Source: Pseudomonas sp. AOB-7 (lineage in GTDB: Bacteria > Pseudomonadota > Gammaproteobacteria > Pseudomonadales > Pseudomonadaceae). From it: 64,000 nt of DNA. Below are positions 20,710-30,116 of the stretch, piece after piece. The translations under genes were made by a program, and so were the position numbers. The DNA is taken from assembly GCF_003696305.1 (NCBI RefSeq), contig NZ_RFFK01000006.1, positions 186,001-250,000 on the forward strand, given 5' to 3'. Under the pieces are notes generated by a model. That model searched no databases and was not told the DNA's origin. It saw nothing but the letters and a program-made list of their open reading frames with translations. How positions within the stretch are numbered: the first letter of the stretch is position 1; every line of letters starts with the position of its first letter.

Positions 20710-23700
20710 ATGCCGAACAAAGGACTGCTTCTGGCCCTCGCCCTGAGCCTGCTCAGCGCCTGCGATTCATCCCAGGACCCCGCCACCGTCACCAGCACCG
20801 TGCCCGCGGCCGAGCAGCAGCGCCCGCCGCAGCCGGCGGTGGATCGCGCCGCGCTGGCCGCGCGCCATGCCGGCCGCGAACTGCAGGTGGTCGACGTGTC
20901 CGAGGTGCAACTGGACGGCGCCAGCGCGTTGTCGGTGACCTTCTCCGTGCCGCTCGATCCCGACCAGCCCTTCGCCGAGCGCCTGCACCTGGTCGACAGC
21001 AAGGACGGCAAGGTCGACGGCGCCTGGGAACTGTCCGAAAACCTGAGCGAACTGCGCCTGCGCCACCTGGAGCCCAAGCGCAAGCTGGTGCTGACCATCG
21101 ACGCCGGCCTGCGCGGCATCAATGGCGCCAAGCTTGCCGCCGAGCACGTCAGCCGCCTGGAGACCCGCGACCTGCAGGCCAGCGTCGGTTTCGCCAGCCG
21201 CGGCTCGCTGCTGCCGACCCGCCTGGCCGAGGGCCTGCCGGTGATCGCGCTGAACGTCGACAAGGTCAACGTCGAGTTCTTCCGCATCAAGCCCGAGGCG
21301 CTGCCGGGCTTCCTCGCCCGCTGGGGGCGCAGCAGCAACCTCGACACCTGGGAGGCGCGCGAGCTGCTGCCGATGGCCGAGCTGGTCTACGGCGGACGTT
21401 TCGACCTCAACCCGGCGCGCAACACGCGCGAGACCCTGCTGCTGCCGATCGCCGGCCTGGAGCCGTTCAAGCAGCCCGGGGTGTACCTGGCGGTGATGCG
21501 CGAGGCCGGCAGCTACAGCTATTCGCAGCCGGCGACGCTGTTTTCCCTGAGCGACATCGGCCTGTCCGCGCACCGCTACCGCGACCGTCTCGACGTCTTC
21601 ACCCAGGCCCTGGAAGGTGGCCAGGCGCAGGCCGGGGTGCAGCTCGAGCTGCTCGATGGCGACGGCGCGCTGCTCGCCGAGGGCAAGACCGACGCCGCCG
21701 GCCACGCCCAGTTGCCGCTGCCGGCCAAGGCCCAGTTGCTGCTGGCCAAGCAGGGCGAGCAGACCAGCCTGCTGCGCCTCAATGCACCGGCGCTGGACCT
21801 GGCCGAATTCGATATCGCCGGGCCCAAGGCGCATCCGCTGCAGCTGTTCGTGTTCGGCCCGCGCGACCTCTATCGCCCCGGCGAGACGGTGCTGCTCAAT
21901 GCCCTGCTGCGCGACGCCGACGGCAAGCCGGTCAAGGCCCAGCCGGTGAGCGTCGAGGTGCGCCGGCCGGACGAGCAGGTCAGCCGCAAGTTCGTCTGGA
22001 CGGCGGACGAGGGGGGCCTCTACCAGTACCAGCTGCAGCTGGCCGAGGAGGCGCCCACCGGGCGCTGGCAGCTGCTGCTCGACCTCGGCGACGGCAGCCC
22101 GCAGCTGTACGAGTTTCTCGTCGAGGACTTCCTCCCCGAACGCCTGGCCCTGGAACTCAAGGGCCGCGAGCAGCCCTATGCGCCGGGCGACAATCCCGAG
22201 TTCGCCGTGACCGGCCGCTACCTCTACGGCGCGCCGGCCGCCGGCAACCGCCTGACCGGCCAGCTCTACGTGCGGCCGCTGCGCGAGGCAGTGGCGAGCC
22301 TGCCGGGCTATCAGTTTGGCGACGTCACCGAGGCCGATCTGACTCAGGATCAGGAACTCGACGAGATCAGTCTCGACGACCAGGGCCGTGCCGTGCTGCG
22401 CCCGGAAAACCGCTGGGGCGAGGCCAAATCGCCGCTGCGCCTGATCCTCCAGGCCAGCCTGCAGGAATCCGGCGGCCGGCTGATCACCCGGCGCATCGTC
22501 CAGCCGGTATGGCCGGCCGAGCGTCTGCCGGGGCTGCGCGGGCTGTTCGACGGCGAGGAGGTGGATGCCGACAGCCTGGCCGAGTTCGAGCTGCTGGTGG
22601 CCGATGCCGCCGGCAACAAGCTGGCCGCCGACGACCTGACCGTGCGCCTGGTGCGCGAGCGCCGCGACTACTTCTGGAGCTTCTCCGACGGTGAGGGCTG
22701 GCGGCACAACTTCAACGAGAAGTTCCTCACCCTCAGCGAGGAGCCGCTGAGCATCGAGGCCGGCGGCACCGCCAAGGTCAGCTTCCCGGTGGAGTGGGGC
22801 CCCTACCGGGTCGAGTTGGTGGACAACCGCACCGGCCTGCTCAGCAGCCTGCGCTTCTGGGCCGGCTACCGCTGGCAGGACAACGCCGAGGGCGGCGCGG
22901 TGCGTCCGGACCAGGTCAAGCTGGCGCTGGATCAGCCGGCCTACGCCGCGGGCGATGTGGCCAGGATCACGGTCACCCCGCCGGCCGCCGGCAGCGGCTA
23001 CCTGTTGCTGGAATCCAGCGAGGGGCCGCTGTGGTGGCAGGAAATCAGCGTGCCGGCGGCCGGCAAGACCTTCGAGCTGCCCATAGACCCGGCCTGGGCA
23101 CGTCACGACCTGTATATCAGCGCCCAGGTGGTGCGCCCCGGCGAGCGCAAGGCGCAGGTCACGCCCAAGCGCGCCGTCGGCCTGCTGCACCTGCCGCTGC
23201 AGCGTGCGCCGCGCCAGCTGGCGCTGACCCTCGAGGCGCCGGAAAAGATGCGCCCCAAGCAGCCGCTGAAGGTCAAGGTCAGTGCGCGCAACGCCGACGG
23301 CAGCATCCCCGAGAAAGTGCGGGTGCTGGTCGCCGCGGTGGATGTGGGCATTCTCAACATCACCGATTACGCCACCCCCGATCCCTTCGCCAGTTTCTTC
23401 GGGCGCAAGGCCTACGGCGCCGATCAGCTGGACGTCTACGGCCAGCTGATCGAGGGGCAGGGCCGCCTGGCCAGCCTGGCCTTCGGCGGCGACGCCGGCC
23501 TGGCCGCCGGCGGCAAGCGCCCGGACACCAGCGTGCTGATCGTCGCCCTGCAGAGCGAAGCGCTGCAGCTCAGCGAGCAGGGCGAGGGCGAAGTCAGCCT
23601 GGATATTCCCGACTTCAACGGCGAGCTGCGCCTGATGGCGCAGGCCTGGAGCGACGAGCGCTTCGGCATGGCCGAGGCCAAGACGCTGGTCGCCGCGCCG

Positions 23701-25608
23701 CTGATCGCCGAGCTGTCGATGCCGCGCTTTCTCGCTGGCGGCGACGAAACCAGCCTGGCGCTGGATTTGACCAACCTCTCCGGCGCCGAGCAGCAGCTCG
23801 ACGTACGGGTGGACGTGGATGGCCAGCTGCGCCTGCTGCAGCGCGGCGAGGCGCCGATCCAGCTGGCCGACGGCCAGCGCACCACCCTGCGCATCCCGGT
23901 GCGCGCCGAGGGCGGCCTGGGCCAGGGGCGTATCCATGTCGAGGTGCAGGGTCTGGCGCTGCCGGGTGAGGAACTCGGCGACTTCAGCCGCGAATGGACC
24001 CTGGGCATTCGCCCGGCCTATCCGGCGCAGCTGCGGCATTTCCGTGCGGTGCTCGGCGAGGGCGAGCCCTGGAGCCTGCCGGCCGGCAGCCTGGCGGCGT
24101 TCGAGCCGGCCGGGCTGGAAGCGCTGCTGGCGCTGTCGAGCCGGCCGCCGCTGAACCTCGGCGAGCAGATCCGCGCGCTCAAGGCTTACCCCTACGGCTG
24201 TCTGGAGCAGACCACCAGCGGCCTCTACCCCTCGCTCTACGCCGACGCCGCCAGCCTCGAGCGTCTCGGCCTGGCAGGCGAGCCGGACGAGCAGCGCCGC
24301 AAGAGCATCGAGCTGGGCATCGAACGTCTGCTCGGCATGCAGCGCCACAGCGGCGGCTTCGGCCTGTGGAGCGCCGAGAGCGAAGAGGAATACTGGCTCA
24401 CCGCCTATGTCACCGATTTCCTCCTGCGTGCCCGCGAGCAGGGCTTCGGCGTGCCGGCCGAGGCGCTGAAGAAGGCCAGCGACCGTCTGCTGCGTTACCT
24501 GCAGCAGAGCAGCCTGATCGAGGCCAGCTACAGCGAGGACTTCGCCCACACCCGTTTCGCCGTGCAGGCCTACGCCGGCTACGTTCTCGCGCGCAGCCAG
24601 CAGGCGCCGCTGGGCGCGCTGCGCAGCCTGTTCGAGCGGCGCAGCGAGGCGCGTTCCGGTCTGCCGCTGGTGCAGCTGGCGGCTGCTTTGAAGCTGATGG
24701 GCGACGCGCCGCGCGGTGAGCAGGCGCTGGCCCAAGGCCTGATCCAGCCGCGCGACGGCGAGCGCTGGATGGCCGACTACGGCAGCGCGCTGCGCGACCA
24801 GGCGCTGATCCTCGCCGTGCTGGAGGAACACGACCTGGCCGCCGGCCAGCGCGAGCAGCGGCTGTTCTACCTGGCCGACGAGCTGGCCGGCCAGCGCTGG
24901 CTGTCGACCCAGGAGCGCAACGCCCTGTTTCTCGCCGGTCGCGGCATTCTCGGCCAGCCGGAACAGCCCTGGCGCGCTGCGCTTTCCAGTGGTGCCTTCC
25001 AGTTCGAACTGAGTGAGCGGCAACCGGGCCTCAAGCTGGAGCGCGGCGAGCTGGCCGAGCCGCTGAGCGTGAGCAATGCCGGCAGCGCCAAGCTCTACCA
25101 GCAGCTGACCCTGTCCGGCTACCCGGTGCAGCCGCCGGCGGCCGGCGGCGACAACCTCAGCATCGAGCGCGAATATCTGGGCATGGACGGCCGCCCGCTC
25201 GACCTGCAGCGGCTGACGAGCGGCGAGCTGGTGCTGGTGCACCTGGCGGTGCGCGCCAAGCAGCGCGTGCCCGACGCCCTGGTGGTGGACCTGCTGCCCG
25301 CCGGCCTGGAGCTGGAAAACCAGAACCTGGCGCAGAGCGCGGCGAGCCTCGACGACGCCGGCAGCCAGGTCAAGGAATGGCGCCAGGCGATGCAGAACGC
25401 GCGGATCAAGCACCAGGAATACCGCGGCGACCGCTACGTGGCGGCGCTGGACGTGGACGGCTACGGCACCACCCACCTGCTCTACCTGGCCCGCGCGGTG
25501 ACCCCGGGCAGCTACCGCGTACCGCCGCCGCAGGTGGAGTCGATGTACCGGCCGAGCTGGCAGGCGCTGGGCAATTCGCCGGGGGGGATGGTGGTGAGGG
25601 AGCGGTAG
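20710..25608 (+). CDS. Bacterial alpha-2-macroglobulin lipoprotein (YfhM/MagD type)
   Basis: 1632 residues. An N-terminal lipoprotein signal ends in LLSAC (Cys18). MG-type beta domains fill the first 1000 residues, including a GPRDLYRPGETVLLNALLRD block near residue 380. The thioester motif CLEQ is intact (Cys1164-Gln1167 in YPYGCLEQTTSG), so it can trap attacking proteases covalently, and the helical thioester domain follows. Such proteins guard the periplasm after cell-wall breach and are normally encoded next to pbpC, which repairs peptidoglycan. Here pbpC begins 2.1 kb downstream, beyond a divergent two-gene insert. Confidence 0.93.
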   Translation: MPNKGLLLALALSLLSACDSSQDPATVTSTVPAAEQQRPPQPAVDRAALAARHAGRELQVVDVSEVQLDGASALSVTFSVPLDPDQPFAERLHLVDSKDGKVDGAWELSENLSELRLRHLEPKRKLVLTIDAGLRGINGAKLAAEHVSRLETRDLQASVGFASRGSLLPTRLAEGLPVIALNVDKVNVEFFRIKPEALPGFLARWGRSSNLDTWEARELLPMAELVYGGRFDLNPARNTRETLLLPIAGLEPFKQPGVYLAVMREAGSYSYSQPATLFSLSDIGLSAHRYRDRLDVFTQALEGGQAQAGVQLELLDGDGALLAEGKTDAAGHAQLPLPAKAQLLLAKQGEQTSLLRLNAPALDLAEFDIAGPKAHPLQLFVFGPRDLYRPGETVLLNALLRDADGKPVKAQPVSVEVRRPDEQVSRKFVWTADEGGLYQYQLQLAEEAPTGRWQLLLDLGDGSPQLYEFLVEDFLPERLALELKGREQPYAPGDNPEFAVTGRYLYGAPAAGNRLTGQLYVRPLREAVASLPGYQFGDVTEADLTQDQELDEISLDDQGRAVLRPENRWGEAKSPLRLILQASLQESGGRLITRRIVQPVWPAERLPGLRGLFDGEEVDADSLAEFELLVADAAGNKLAADDLTVRLVRERRDYFWSFSDGEGWRHNFNEKFLTLSEEPLSIEAGGTAKVSFPVEWGPYRVELVDNRTGLLSSLRFWAGYRWQDNAEGGAVRPDQVKLALDQPAYAAGDVARITVTPPAAGSGYLLLESSEGPLWWQEISVPAAGKTFELPIDPAWARHDLYISAQVVRPGERKAQVTPKRAVGLLHLPLQRAPRQLALTLEAPEKMRPKQPLKVKVSARNADGSIPEKVRVLVAAVDVGILNITDYATPDPFASFFGRKAYGADQLDVYGQLIEGQGRLASLAFGGDAGLAAGGKRPDTSVLIVALQSEALQLSEQGEGEVSLDIPDFNGELRLMAQAWSDERFGMAEAKTLVAAPLIAELSMPRFLAGGDETSLALDLTNLSGAEQQLDVRVDVDGQLRLLQRGEAPIQLADGQRTTLRIPVRAEGGLGQGRIHVEVQGLALPGEELGDFSREWTLGIRPAYPAQLRHFRAVLGEGEPWSLPAGSLAAFEPAGLEALLALSSRPPLNLGEQIRALKAYPYGCLEQTTSGLYPSLYADAASLERLGLAGEPDEQRRKSIELGIERLLGMQRHSGGFGLWSAESEEEYWLTAYVTDFLLRAREQGFGVPAEALKKASDRLLRYLQQSSLIEASYSEDFAHTRFAVQAYAGYVLARSQQAPLGALRSLFERRSEARSGLPLVQLAAALKLMGDAPRGEQALAQGLIQPRDGERWMADYGSALRDQALILAVLEEHDLAAGQREQRLFYLADELAGQRWLSTQERNALFLAGRGILGQPEQPWRAALSSGAFQFELSERQPGLKLERGELAEPLSVSNAGSAKLYQQLTLSGYPVQPPAAGGDNLSIEREYLGMDGRPLDLQRLTSGELVLVHLAVRAKQRVPDALVVDLLPAGLELENQNLAQSAASLDDAGSQVKEWRQAMQNARIKHQEYRGDRYVAALDVDGYGTTHLLYLARAVTPGSYRVPPPQVESMYRPSWQALGNSPGGMVVRER

Positions 25609-25610
25609 AG

Positions 25611-25631
25611 CGGCCCCGGATTGCATCCGGG
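25611..25631. repeat. CCGGATTGCATCCGGG dispersed palindrome, copy 2
   Basis: Identical over 21 bases to 17912-17932. It begins 3 bases after the alpha-2-macroglobulin stop codon. Confidence 0.7.
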
Positions 25632-25654
25632 CTACGGGGCTGGCTCATGGCGAA

Positions 25655-25684
25655 ACGGGGCAAGGCCTGCTGGCCTTGCCCCGT
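25655..25684. terminator. Perfect hairpin between convergent genes
   Basis: ACGGGGCAAGGCC (25655-25667) pairs perfectly with GGCCTTGCCCCGT (25672-25684) around a 4-nt loop. Only TTTCG follows on the minus strand, so it is a weak intrinsic terminator, placed just after the stop of the small secreted protein gene. Confidence 0.55.
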
Positions 25685-25691
25685 ACAGCCG

Positions 25692-25994
25692 TCACTTGGC
25701 GCCGATCATCTCGACGATATTGATCAGCATGGACTGGCCTACCGATACATAGTCCGGCGCCAGCATCGGCGAGTCGAACTCGGCACTGGCCATCTGGATT
25801 TCCTCCAGCCGGCAGGCCTCGAGCGCGCTTTGGAAGAGCACACCCACCACCTCCTCCACACTGGGTTGAAGGTAGGGTGCATAGTTGGCGGCGGCCTGCG
25901 CCTCGGCTACCTCGGTGTCGCAGTGGCCGGCCAGCGCGGGACTGGACAGCAGCATGGCCGTCACCGTCCAGGCGGGAATCGAATAGAAGCTCAT
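25692..25994 (-). CDS. Small secreted protein of unknown function, partner of the collagen-like gene
   Basis: 100 residues from the ATG at 25994, preceded by GGGAGG at 6 bases. The first 22 residues form a clear signal peptide (FYSIPAWTVTAMLLSSPALA, cleavage after ALA). The mature part is acidic, about 78 residues, with two cysteines (GHC and EAC) that could form a disulfide. I do not recognise the family. It starts 20 bases after the collagen-like gene on the same strand, so the two form an operon and the product probably works with, or is displayed alongside, the collagen-like fibre. A longer frame would begin inside the collagen-like gene. Confidence 0.72.
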   Translation of the reverse strand: MSFYSIPAWTVTAMLLSSPALAGHCDTEVAEAQAAANYAPYLQPSVEEVVGVLFQSALEACRLEEIQMASAEFDSPMLAPDYVSVGQSMLINIVEMIGAK

Positions 25995-26014
25995 CACTAA
26001 CCTCCCGGATCTGC

Positions 26015-27466
26015 TTAGTTGGTAGAGGCGCACAAGGCGTAGGTGGTTACGGTGATCTGGGCTGCTGACCCGCCCCCTGTTGTCTTGACCAGCGATGCCG
26101 TCCAGCTCGAGTCGGTTGGCGGGTAGCTCAGAACGGTCTGCCAGGTCTGAGCCGAGGAATAGCTCGCTCCGCCGCCCAGCACCTGCTTGCCCTCGCTGCA
26201 GGTCGCCGTGCAGGTAATGGCGGTTGTGTTCTGTGTGCAGGTTTCGGTTTTGCGCTCCCAGGCGGTCAGGCCGGTATCGCCCTGCGGACCTGCTGCTCCA
26301 GCGGGGCCTATTTCGCCCTGAGGGCCTTGCGGACCGATCTCGCCTTGAATGCCCTGCGGACCCATTTCGCCTTGAGGGCCTTGAGGGCCTTGAGGGCCTT
26401 GCGGGCCGATCTCGCCCTGAACGCCCTGCGGACCCGTTTCGCCCTGCGGGCCCTGTGGGCCGGTCTCGCCCTGAGCGCCCTGCGGACCCGTTTCGCCCTG
26501 TGGGCCCTGTGGTCCGGTCTCGCCCTGAGCGCCCTGCGGACCCGTTTCGCCCTGTGGGCCCTGTGGTCCGGTCTCGCCCTGAGCGCCCTGCGGACCCGTT
26601 TCGCCCTGTGGGCCCTGTGGTCCGGTCTCGCCCTGAGCGCCCTGCGGACCCGTTTCGCCCTGTGGGCCCTGTGGTCCGGTCTCGCCCTGAGCGCCCTGCG
26701 GACCCGTTTCGCCCTGTGGGCCCTGTGGTCCGGTCTCGCCCTGAGCGCCCTGCGGACCCGTTTCGCCCTGTGGGCCCTGTGGTCCGGTCTCGCCCTGAGC
26801 GCCCTGCGGACCCGTTTCGCCCTGTGGGCCCTGTGGTCCGGTCTCGCCCTGAGCGCCCTGCGGACCCGTTTCGCCCTGTGGGCCCTGTGGTCCGGTCTCG
26901 CCCTGAGCGCCCTGCGGACCCGTTTCGCCCTGTGGGCCCTGTGGTCCGGTCTCGCCCTGAGCGCCCTGCGGACCCGTTTCGCCCTGTGGGCCCTGTGGTC
27001 CGGTCTCGCCCTGAGCGCCCTGCGGACCCGTTTCGCCCTGTGGGCCTTGCGGCCCGGTCTCGCCCTGAGCGCCCTGTGGACCCGTTTCTCCCTGTGGGCC
27101 CTGCGGCCCGGTCTCGCCCTGAATGCCCTGCGGACCCGTTTCGCCCTGCGGTCCCTGTGGACCAGTATCACCCTTATCCCCCTTGGTACCCGGGCATTTA
27201 CCGTTGATACCGTTCTCGCAATCCCAGACTCGCCGCTCCAGGGCGCCCAGGCCGCCTTTGAGATTGTCCACGATGTGGGCTGTGTCGTGATCCGCCAGCG
27301 CCTGAGGGCTGAGGCCGAGCAGTGCCAGCGCTATCAGGGCTGCCGAAGGCGCGGCGGTAAAGCGGCCGAGGCAACTGCCCGGTACTTCGGTACCAAGCGA
27401 CTGAGATGGCAATACCTGCCGGACGGCGGTGGGCAATAATTCATCGCCAAGTTCGTCGATGCGCAT
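26015..27466 (-). CDS. Secreted collagen-like repeat protein
   Basis: 483 residues from the ATG at 27466 ([15 protein letters not shown]), with AAGGA upstream. Residues 1-40 are an unusually long polar N-region; 41-58 are hydrophobic and end SPQALA, a signal cleavage site. Residues 59-92 may be a helical registration segment with two cysteines. Residues 93-398 are 102 uninterrupted Gly-X-Y triplets, mostly [18 protein letters not shown] units. The C-terminal 85 residues are a globular module ([16 protein letters not shown] ... YALCA) of a type seen at the ends of other bacterial collagen-like proteins. It likely forms a trimeric fibre outside the cell. It splits the alpha-2-macroglobulin/pbpC pair. 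Confidence 0.88.
   Translation of the reverse strand: MRIDELGDELLPTAVRQVLPSQSLGTEVPGSCLGRFTAAPSAALIALALLGLSPQALADHDTAHIVDNLKGGLGALERRVWDCENGINGKCPGTKGDKGDTGPQGPQGETGPQGIQGETGPQGPQGETGPQGAQGETGPQGPQGETGPQGAQGETGPQGPQGETGPQGAQGETGPQGPQGETGPQGAQGETGPQGPQGETGPQGAQGETGPQGPQGETGPQGAQGETGPQGPQGETGPQGAQGETGPQGPQGETGPQGAQGETGPQGPQGETGPQGAQGETGPQGPQGETGPQGAQGETGPQGPQGETGPQGAQGETGPQGPQGETGPQGAQGETGPQGPQGETGPQGVQGEIGPQGPQGPQGPQGEMGPQGIQGEIGPQGPQGEIGPAGAAGPQGDTGLTAWERKTETCTQNTTAITCTATCSEGKQVLGGGASYSSAQTWQTVLSYPPTDSSWTASLVKTTGGGSAAQITVTTYALCASTN
26510..27049 (-). repeat. 54-bp tandem repeat, ten nearly identical units
   Basis: Ten consecutive 54-base units start at 26510, 26564 and so on to 26996, and differ only by one base in the last unit. 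A slightly diverged unit lies on each side, giving 12 [19 protein letters not shown] units in all. Each unit encodes 18 residues, so gain or loss of a unit keeps the frame. Perfect identity at DNA level points to recent expansion by slippage or unequal recombination. Confidence 0.95.
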
Positions 27467-27696
27467 AACCAATGTCCTTTCGTTGCAATGGAAGGATGGC
27501 ATCGCACCGTCAAGCGCCTGGCGCCGGAGAAGGCTGGGAGGTTGAACTCGATGCCCGTAAACACCGCTTGGCGGGTACTGTCAGCCCAACGAAGCAGTGT
27601 TCAGATTTAGGTCTAGTGGCCCCGTAATGGCATGTAAAGCCTCTAAGGGTCAAAAATGTGGCGAATGTGTGGTGATCAGACGGATGGTCATTGTTT

Positions 27697-30075
27697 ATGT
27701 CAATAAATCGTCTTCTTGCGATGCCTGCTTATTGGCGCGCAGCTGAAGCCTCTGGGGGGCGGCGCTGGCGGCAGTGCGCTGGTGCGCTGATTGTTGTGCT
27801 GAGTCTGCTCTGGCTCGCCGACCGCCTGTTCCCGCTGCCGCTGCCCGAGGACGATCTGGCCCGCGTGGTGCTGGCCGAGGACGGCACGCCGCTGTGGCGC
27901 TTCGCCGATCACGACGGGGTATGGCGCTACCCGGTGACCCCGGACCAGGTCTCGCCCTATTACCTCGAAGCGCTGCTGACCTACGAGGATCGCTGGTTCC
28001 GCCTGCACCCCGGGGTCAACCCGCTGGCCCTGGCCCGCGCCGCCTGGCAGAACCTCAGCGGCGGGCGCGTGGTGTCCGGCGGCAGCACCCTGTCGATGCA
28101 GGTGGCGCGCCTGCTCGACCCGCATGGCCGCGACCTGCCCGGCAAGCTCAAGCAGCTGTGGCGCACCGCGCAGCTGGAGTGGCACCTGTCCAAGGACGAG
28201 ATCCTCGCCCTGTACCTCAATCGCGCGCCCTTCGGCGGCACCCTGGAAGGCGTGGCGGCGGCCAGCTGGAGCTACCTGGGCAAGCCGCCGAGCCAGCTCA
28301 CCCGCGCCGAGGCCGCATTGCTCGCGGTGCTGCCGCAGGCGCCCAGTCGGCTGCGGCCGGATCGTCACCCCGAGCGCGCCCAGGCCGCGCGCGACAAGGT
28401 GCTGCGGCGTCTGGCCGAGTTCCGCGTATGGCCGCAGGCGCAGGTGTACGAGGCACTGGAGGAGCCGGTATTCCTCGCCCCACGCCGCGAGCCGAGTCTG
28501 GCGCCCTTGCTGGCGCGGCGGCTGAACCGCGCCGGTAGCCCGCCGCTGATCCGCACCACCCTCGACGCCGGCCTGCAATTGCGCCTGGAAGACCTGCTGC
28601 TGGGCTGGCGCGCGCGCCTGCCCGAGCGCACCTCGGCGGCGATCCTGGTGGTGGAGCACCAGAGCATGGCGGTGCGCGCCTACCTCGGCTCGGTGGATAT
28701 CGGCGATGCCGCGCGCTTCGGCCACGTCGACATGGTGCGCGCGTTGCGCTCGCCCGGCTCGACGCTCAAGCCCTTCCTCTACGGGATGGCCCTGGACGCC
28801 GGGCTGATCCACTCCGAGTCGCTGCTGCAGGACGTGCCGCGGCATTACGGCGACTACCGTCCCGGCAACTTCGCCGCCGGCTTCAGCGGCCCGGTGTCGG
28901 CCAGCGAGGCGCTGGCCACCTCGCTCAACCTGCCGGCGGTGCAGCTACTGGAGGCCTACGGGCCGAAGCGCTTCGCCGGCGAGCTGCGCGGCGCCGGGGT
29001 GCCGATTCGCCTGCCGGCATTGGCCGAGCCCAACCTGGCGCTGATCCTCGGCGGCGGCGGCACCCGCCTGGAGGCGCTGCTGGCCGGCTACAGCGCCTTC
29101 GCCCGTGGTGGCCTGGCGGCGCGGCCGCGCCTGCAGCCGGACGATGAGCTGCGCGAGCGGCGCCTGCTGTCGCCCGGTGCAGCCTGGATAGTGCGGCGCA
29201 TCCTCAGCGGCCAGGCACGTCCGGATCGCGACCCGCGCGCGCAGCTCGTGCAACGGCCGAGCCTGGCCTGGAAGACCGGCACCAGCTACGGCTTTCGCGA
29301 TGCCTGGGCCATCGGCGTCGGCCCGCGCCACCTGATCGGCATCTGGATCGGTCGCCCGGACGGCACCCCGGTGCCCGGCCAGTTCGGCCTGGCCTCGGCG
29401 GCGCCGCTGCTGCTGCAGGTGCACGATCTGCTGGTCAACCGCGACAGCCAGCGCGGCATCGCCGCGCCGGCCGATCCGCAGCCGGCCGAGGTCGGCGTCG
29501 CCGCCATCTGCTGGCCGCTGGGCCAGCCCCTGGACAGGGACGATCCCAACTGCCGGCGCCTGCGCTTCGCCTGGACCCTGCAGGGCACCACGCCGCCGAC
29601 CCTGCTGGCCGCCGACCAGCCGCTGGGCAGCGGCTTGCGCGAGCCTCTGTGGCTCAATCCCCGCGGCCGTCGCGTCGCCCCAGGCTGCGCCCAGGCCGAG
29701 CGTCGCGAGCTGGCGCTATGGCCGGCGCCGCTGGAACCCTGGTTGCCACGCCGCGAACGGCGCAGCGCGCGCCTGCCGGCGGCCGACCGTGCCTGTCCGC
29801 CGCCGACGCCGGCCCAGGTGGCGCCGCTGTCCATCGTCGGCGTGCGTGAGGGCGATCGCCTGCGCCGACCGCAGGGCGACGCCGAACCGCTGCGCCTGAG
29901 CCTGTCGACCCTCGGCGGCAGCGGCCGGCGCTGGTGGTTCGTCGACGGCCGGCCGCTGGGCGACAGCGCCGCGGGGGCGCCCTTCGCCCATGCGTTCGCG
30001 GTCGGCCGGCACCAGCTCAGCGTGCTCGACGAGGGCGGCCAGACCGCCCGCCTGGAATTCAGCGTCGAGCCTTAG
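27697..30075 (+). CDS. pbpC: Penicillin-binding protein 1C
   Basis: 792 residues from the ATG at 27697 (a TTG at 27691 and an ATG at 27721 are alternatives; no strong ribosome site separates them). One membrane helix near residues 28-45 is followed by a glycosyltransferase-51 domain (EDRWFRLHPGVNPLALARA, GGSTLSMQVARLL). The transpeptidase domain has SxxK at Ser355-Lys358 (SPGSTLKPF) and KTG at 526. A BiPBP_C domain ends the protein. PbpC synthesises or repairs peptidoglycan and is the usual partner of the alpha-2-macroglobulin upstream. Confidence 0.94.
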   Translation: MSINRLLAMPAYWRAAEASGGRRWRQCAGALIVVLSLLWLADRLFPLPLPEDDLARVVLAEDGTPLWRFADHDGVWRYPVTPDQVSPYYLEALLTYEDRWFRLHPGVNPLALARAAWQNLSGGRVVSGGSTLSMQVARLLDPHGRDLPGKLKQLWRTAQLEWHLSKDEILALYLNRAPFGGTLEGVAAASWSYLGKPPSQLTRAEAALLAVLPQAPSRLRPDRHPERAQAARDKVLRRLAEFRVWPQAQVYEALEEPVFLAPRREPSLAPLLARRLNRAGSPPLIRTTLDAGLQLRLEDLLLGWRARLPERTSAAILVVEHQSMAVRAYLGSVDIGDAARFGHVDMVRALRSPGSTLKPFLYGMALDAGLIHSESLLQDVPRHYGDYRPGNFAAGFSGPVSASEALATSLNLPAVQLLEAYGPKRFAGELRGAGVPIRLPALAEPNLALILGGGGTRLEALLAGYSAFARGGLAARPRLQPDDELRERRLLSPGAAWIVRRILSGQARPDRDPRAQLVQRPSLAWKTGTSYGFRDAWAIGVGPRHLIGIWIGRPDGTPVPGQFGLASAAPLLLQVHDLLVNRDSQRGIAAPADPQPAEVGVAAICWPLGQPLDRDDPNCRRLRFAWTLQGTTPPTLLAADQPLGSGLREPLWLNPRGRRVAPGCAQAERRELALWPAPLEPWLPRRERRSARLPAADRACPPPTPAQVAPLSIVGVREGDRLRRPQGDAEPLRLSLSTLGGSGRRWWFVDGRPLGDSAAGAPFAHAFAVGRHQLSVLDEGGQTARLEFSVEP

Positions 30076-30116
30076 CGCCTGGCGCCGGCGTGCGACCTAT
30101 TTTCGCCAGCGCCCGC

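Noticed and set aside
20767..25626. Very long open frame on the minus strand (about 1600 codons) across the alpha-2-macroglobulin gene
   Set aside because: It is antisense to a gene with lipobox and CLEQ motifs; the frame is low-complexity, Gln/Ala/Val/His-rich, and arises from high GC at third codon positions.
26456..27118. CRISPR-like regular repeats
   Set aside because: The units are directly adjacent with no spacers and encode collagen triplets.
26224..27439. Plus-strand frames of about 330-370 codons and an alternative minus frame through the collagen repeat
   Set aside because: A 54-bp repeat is a multiple of three, so all frames stay open; only the Gly-X-Y frame has a signal peptide and globular end.
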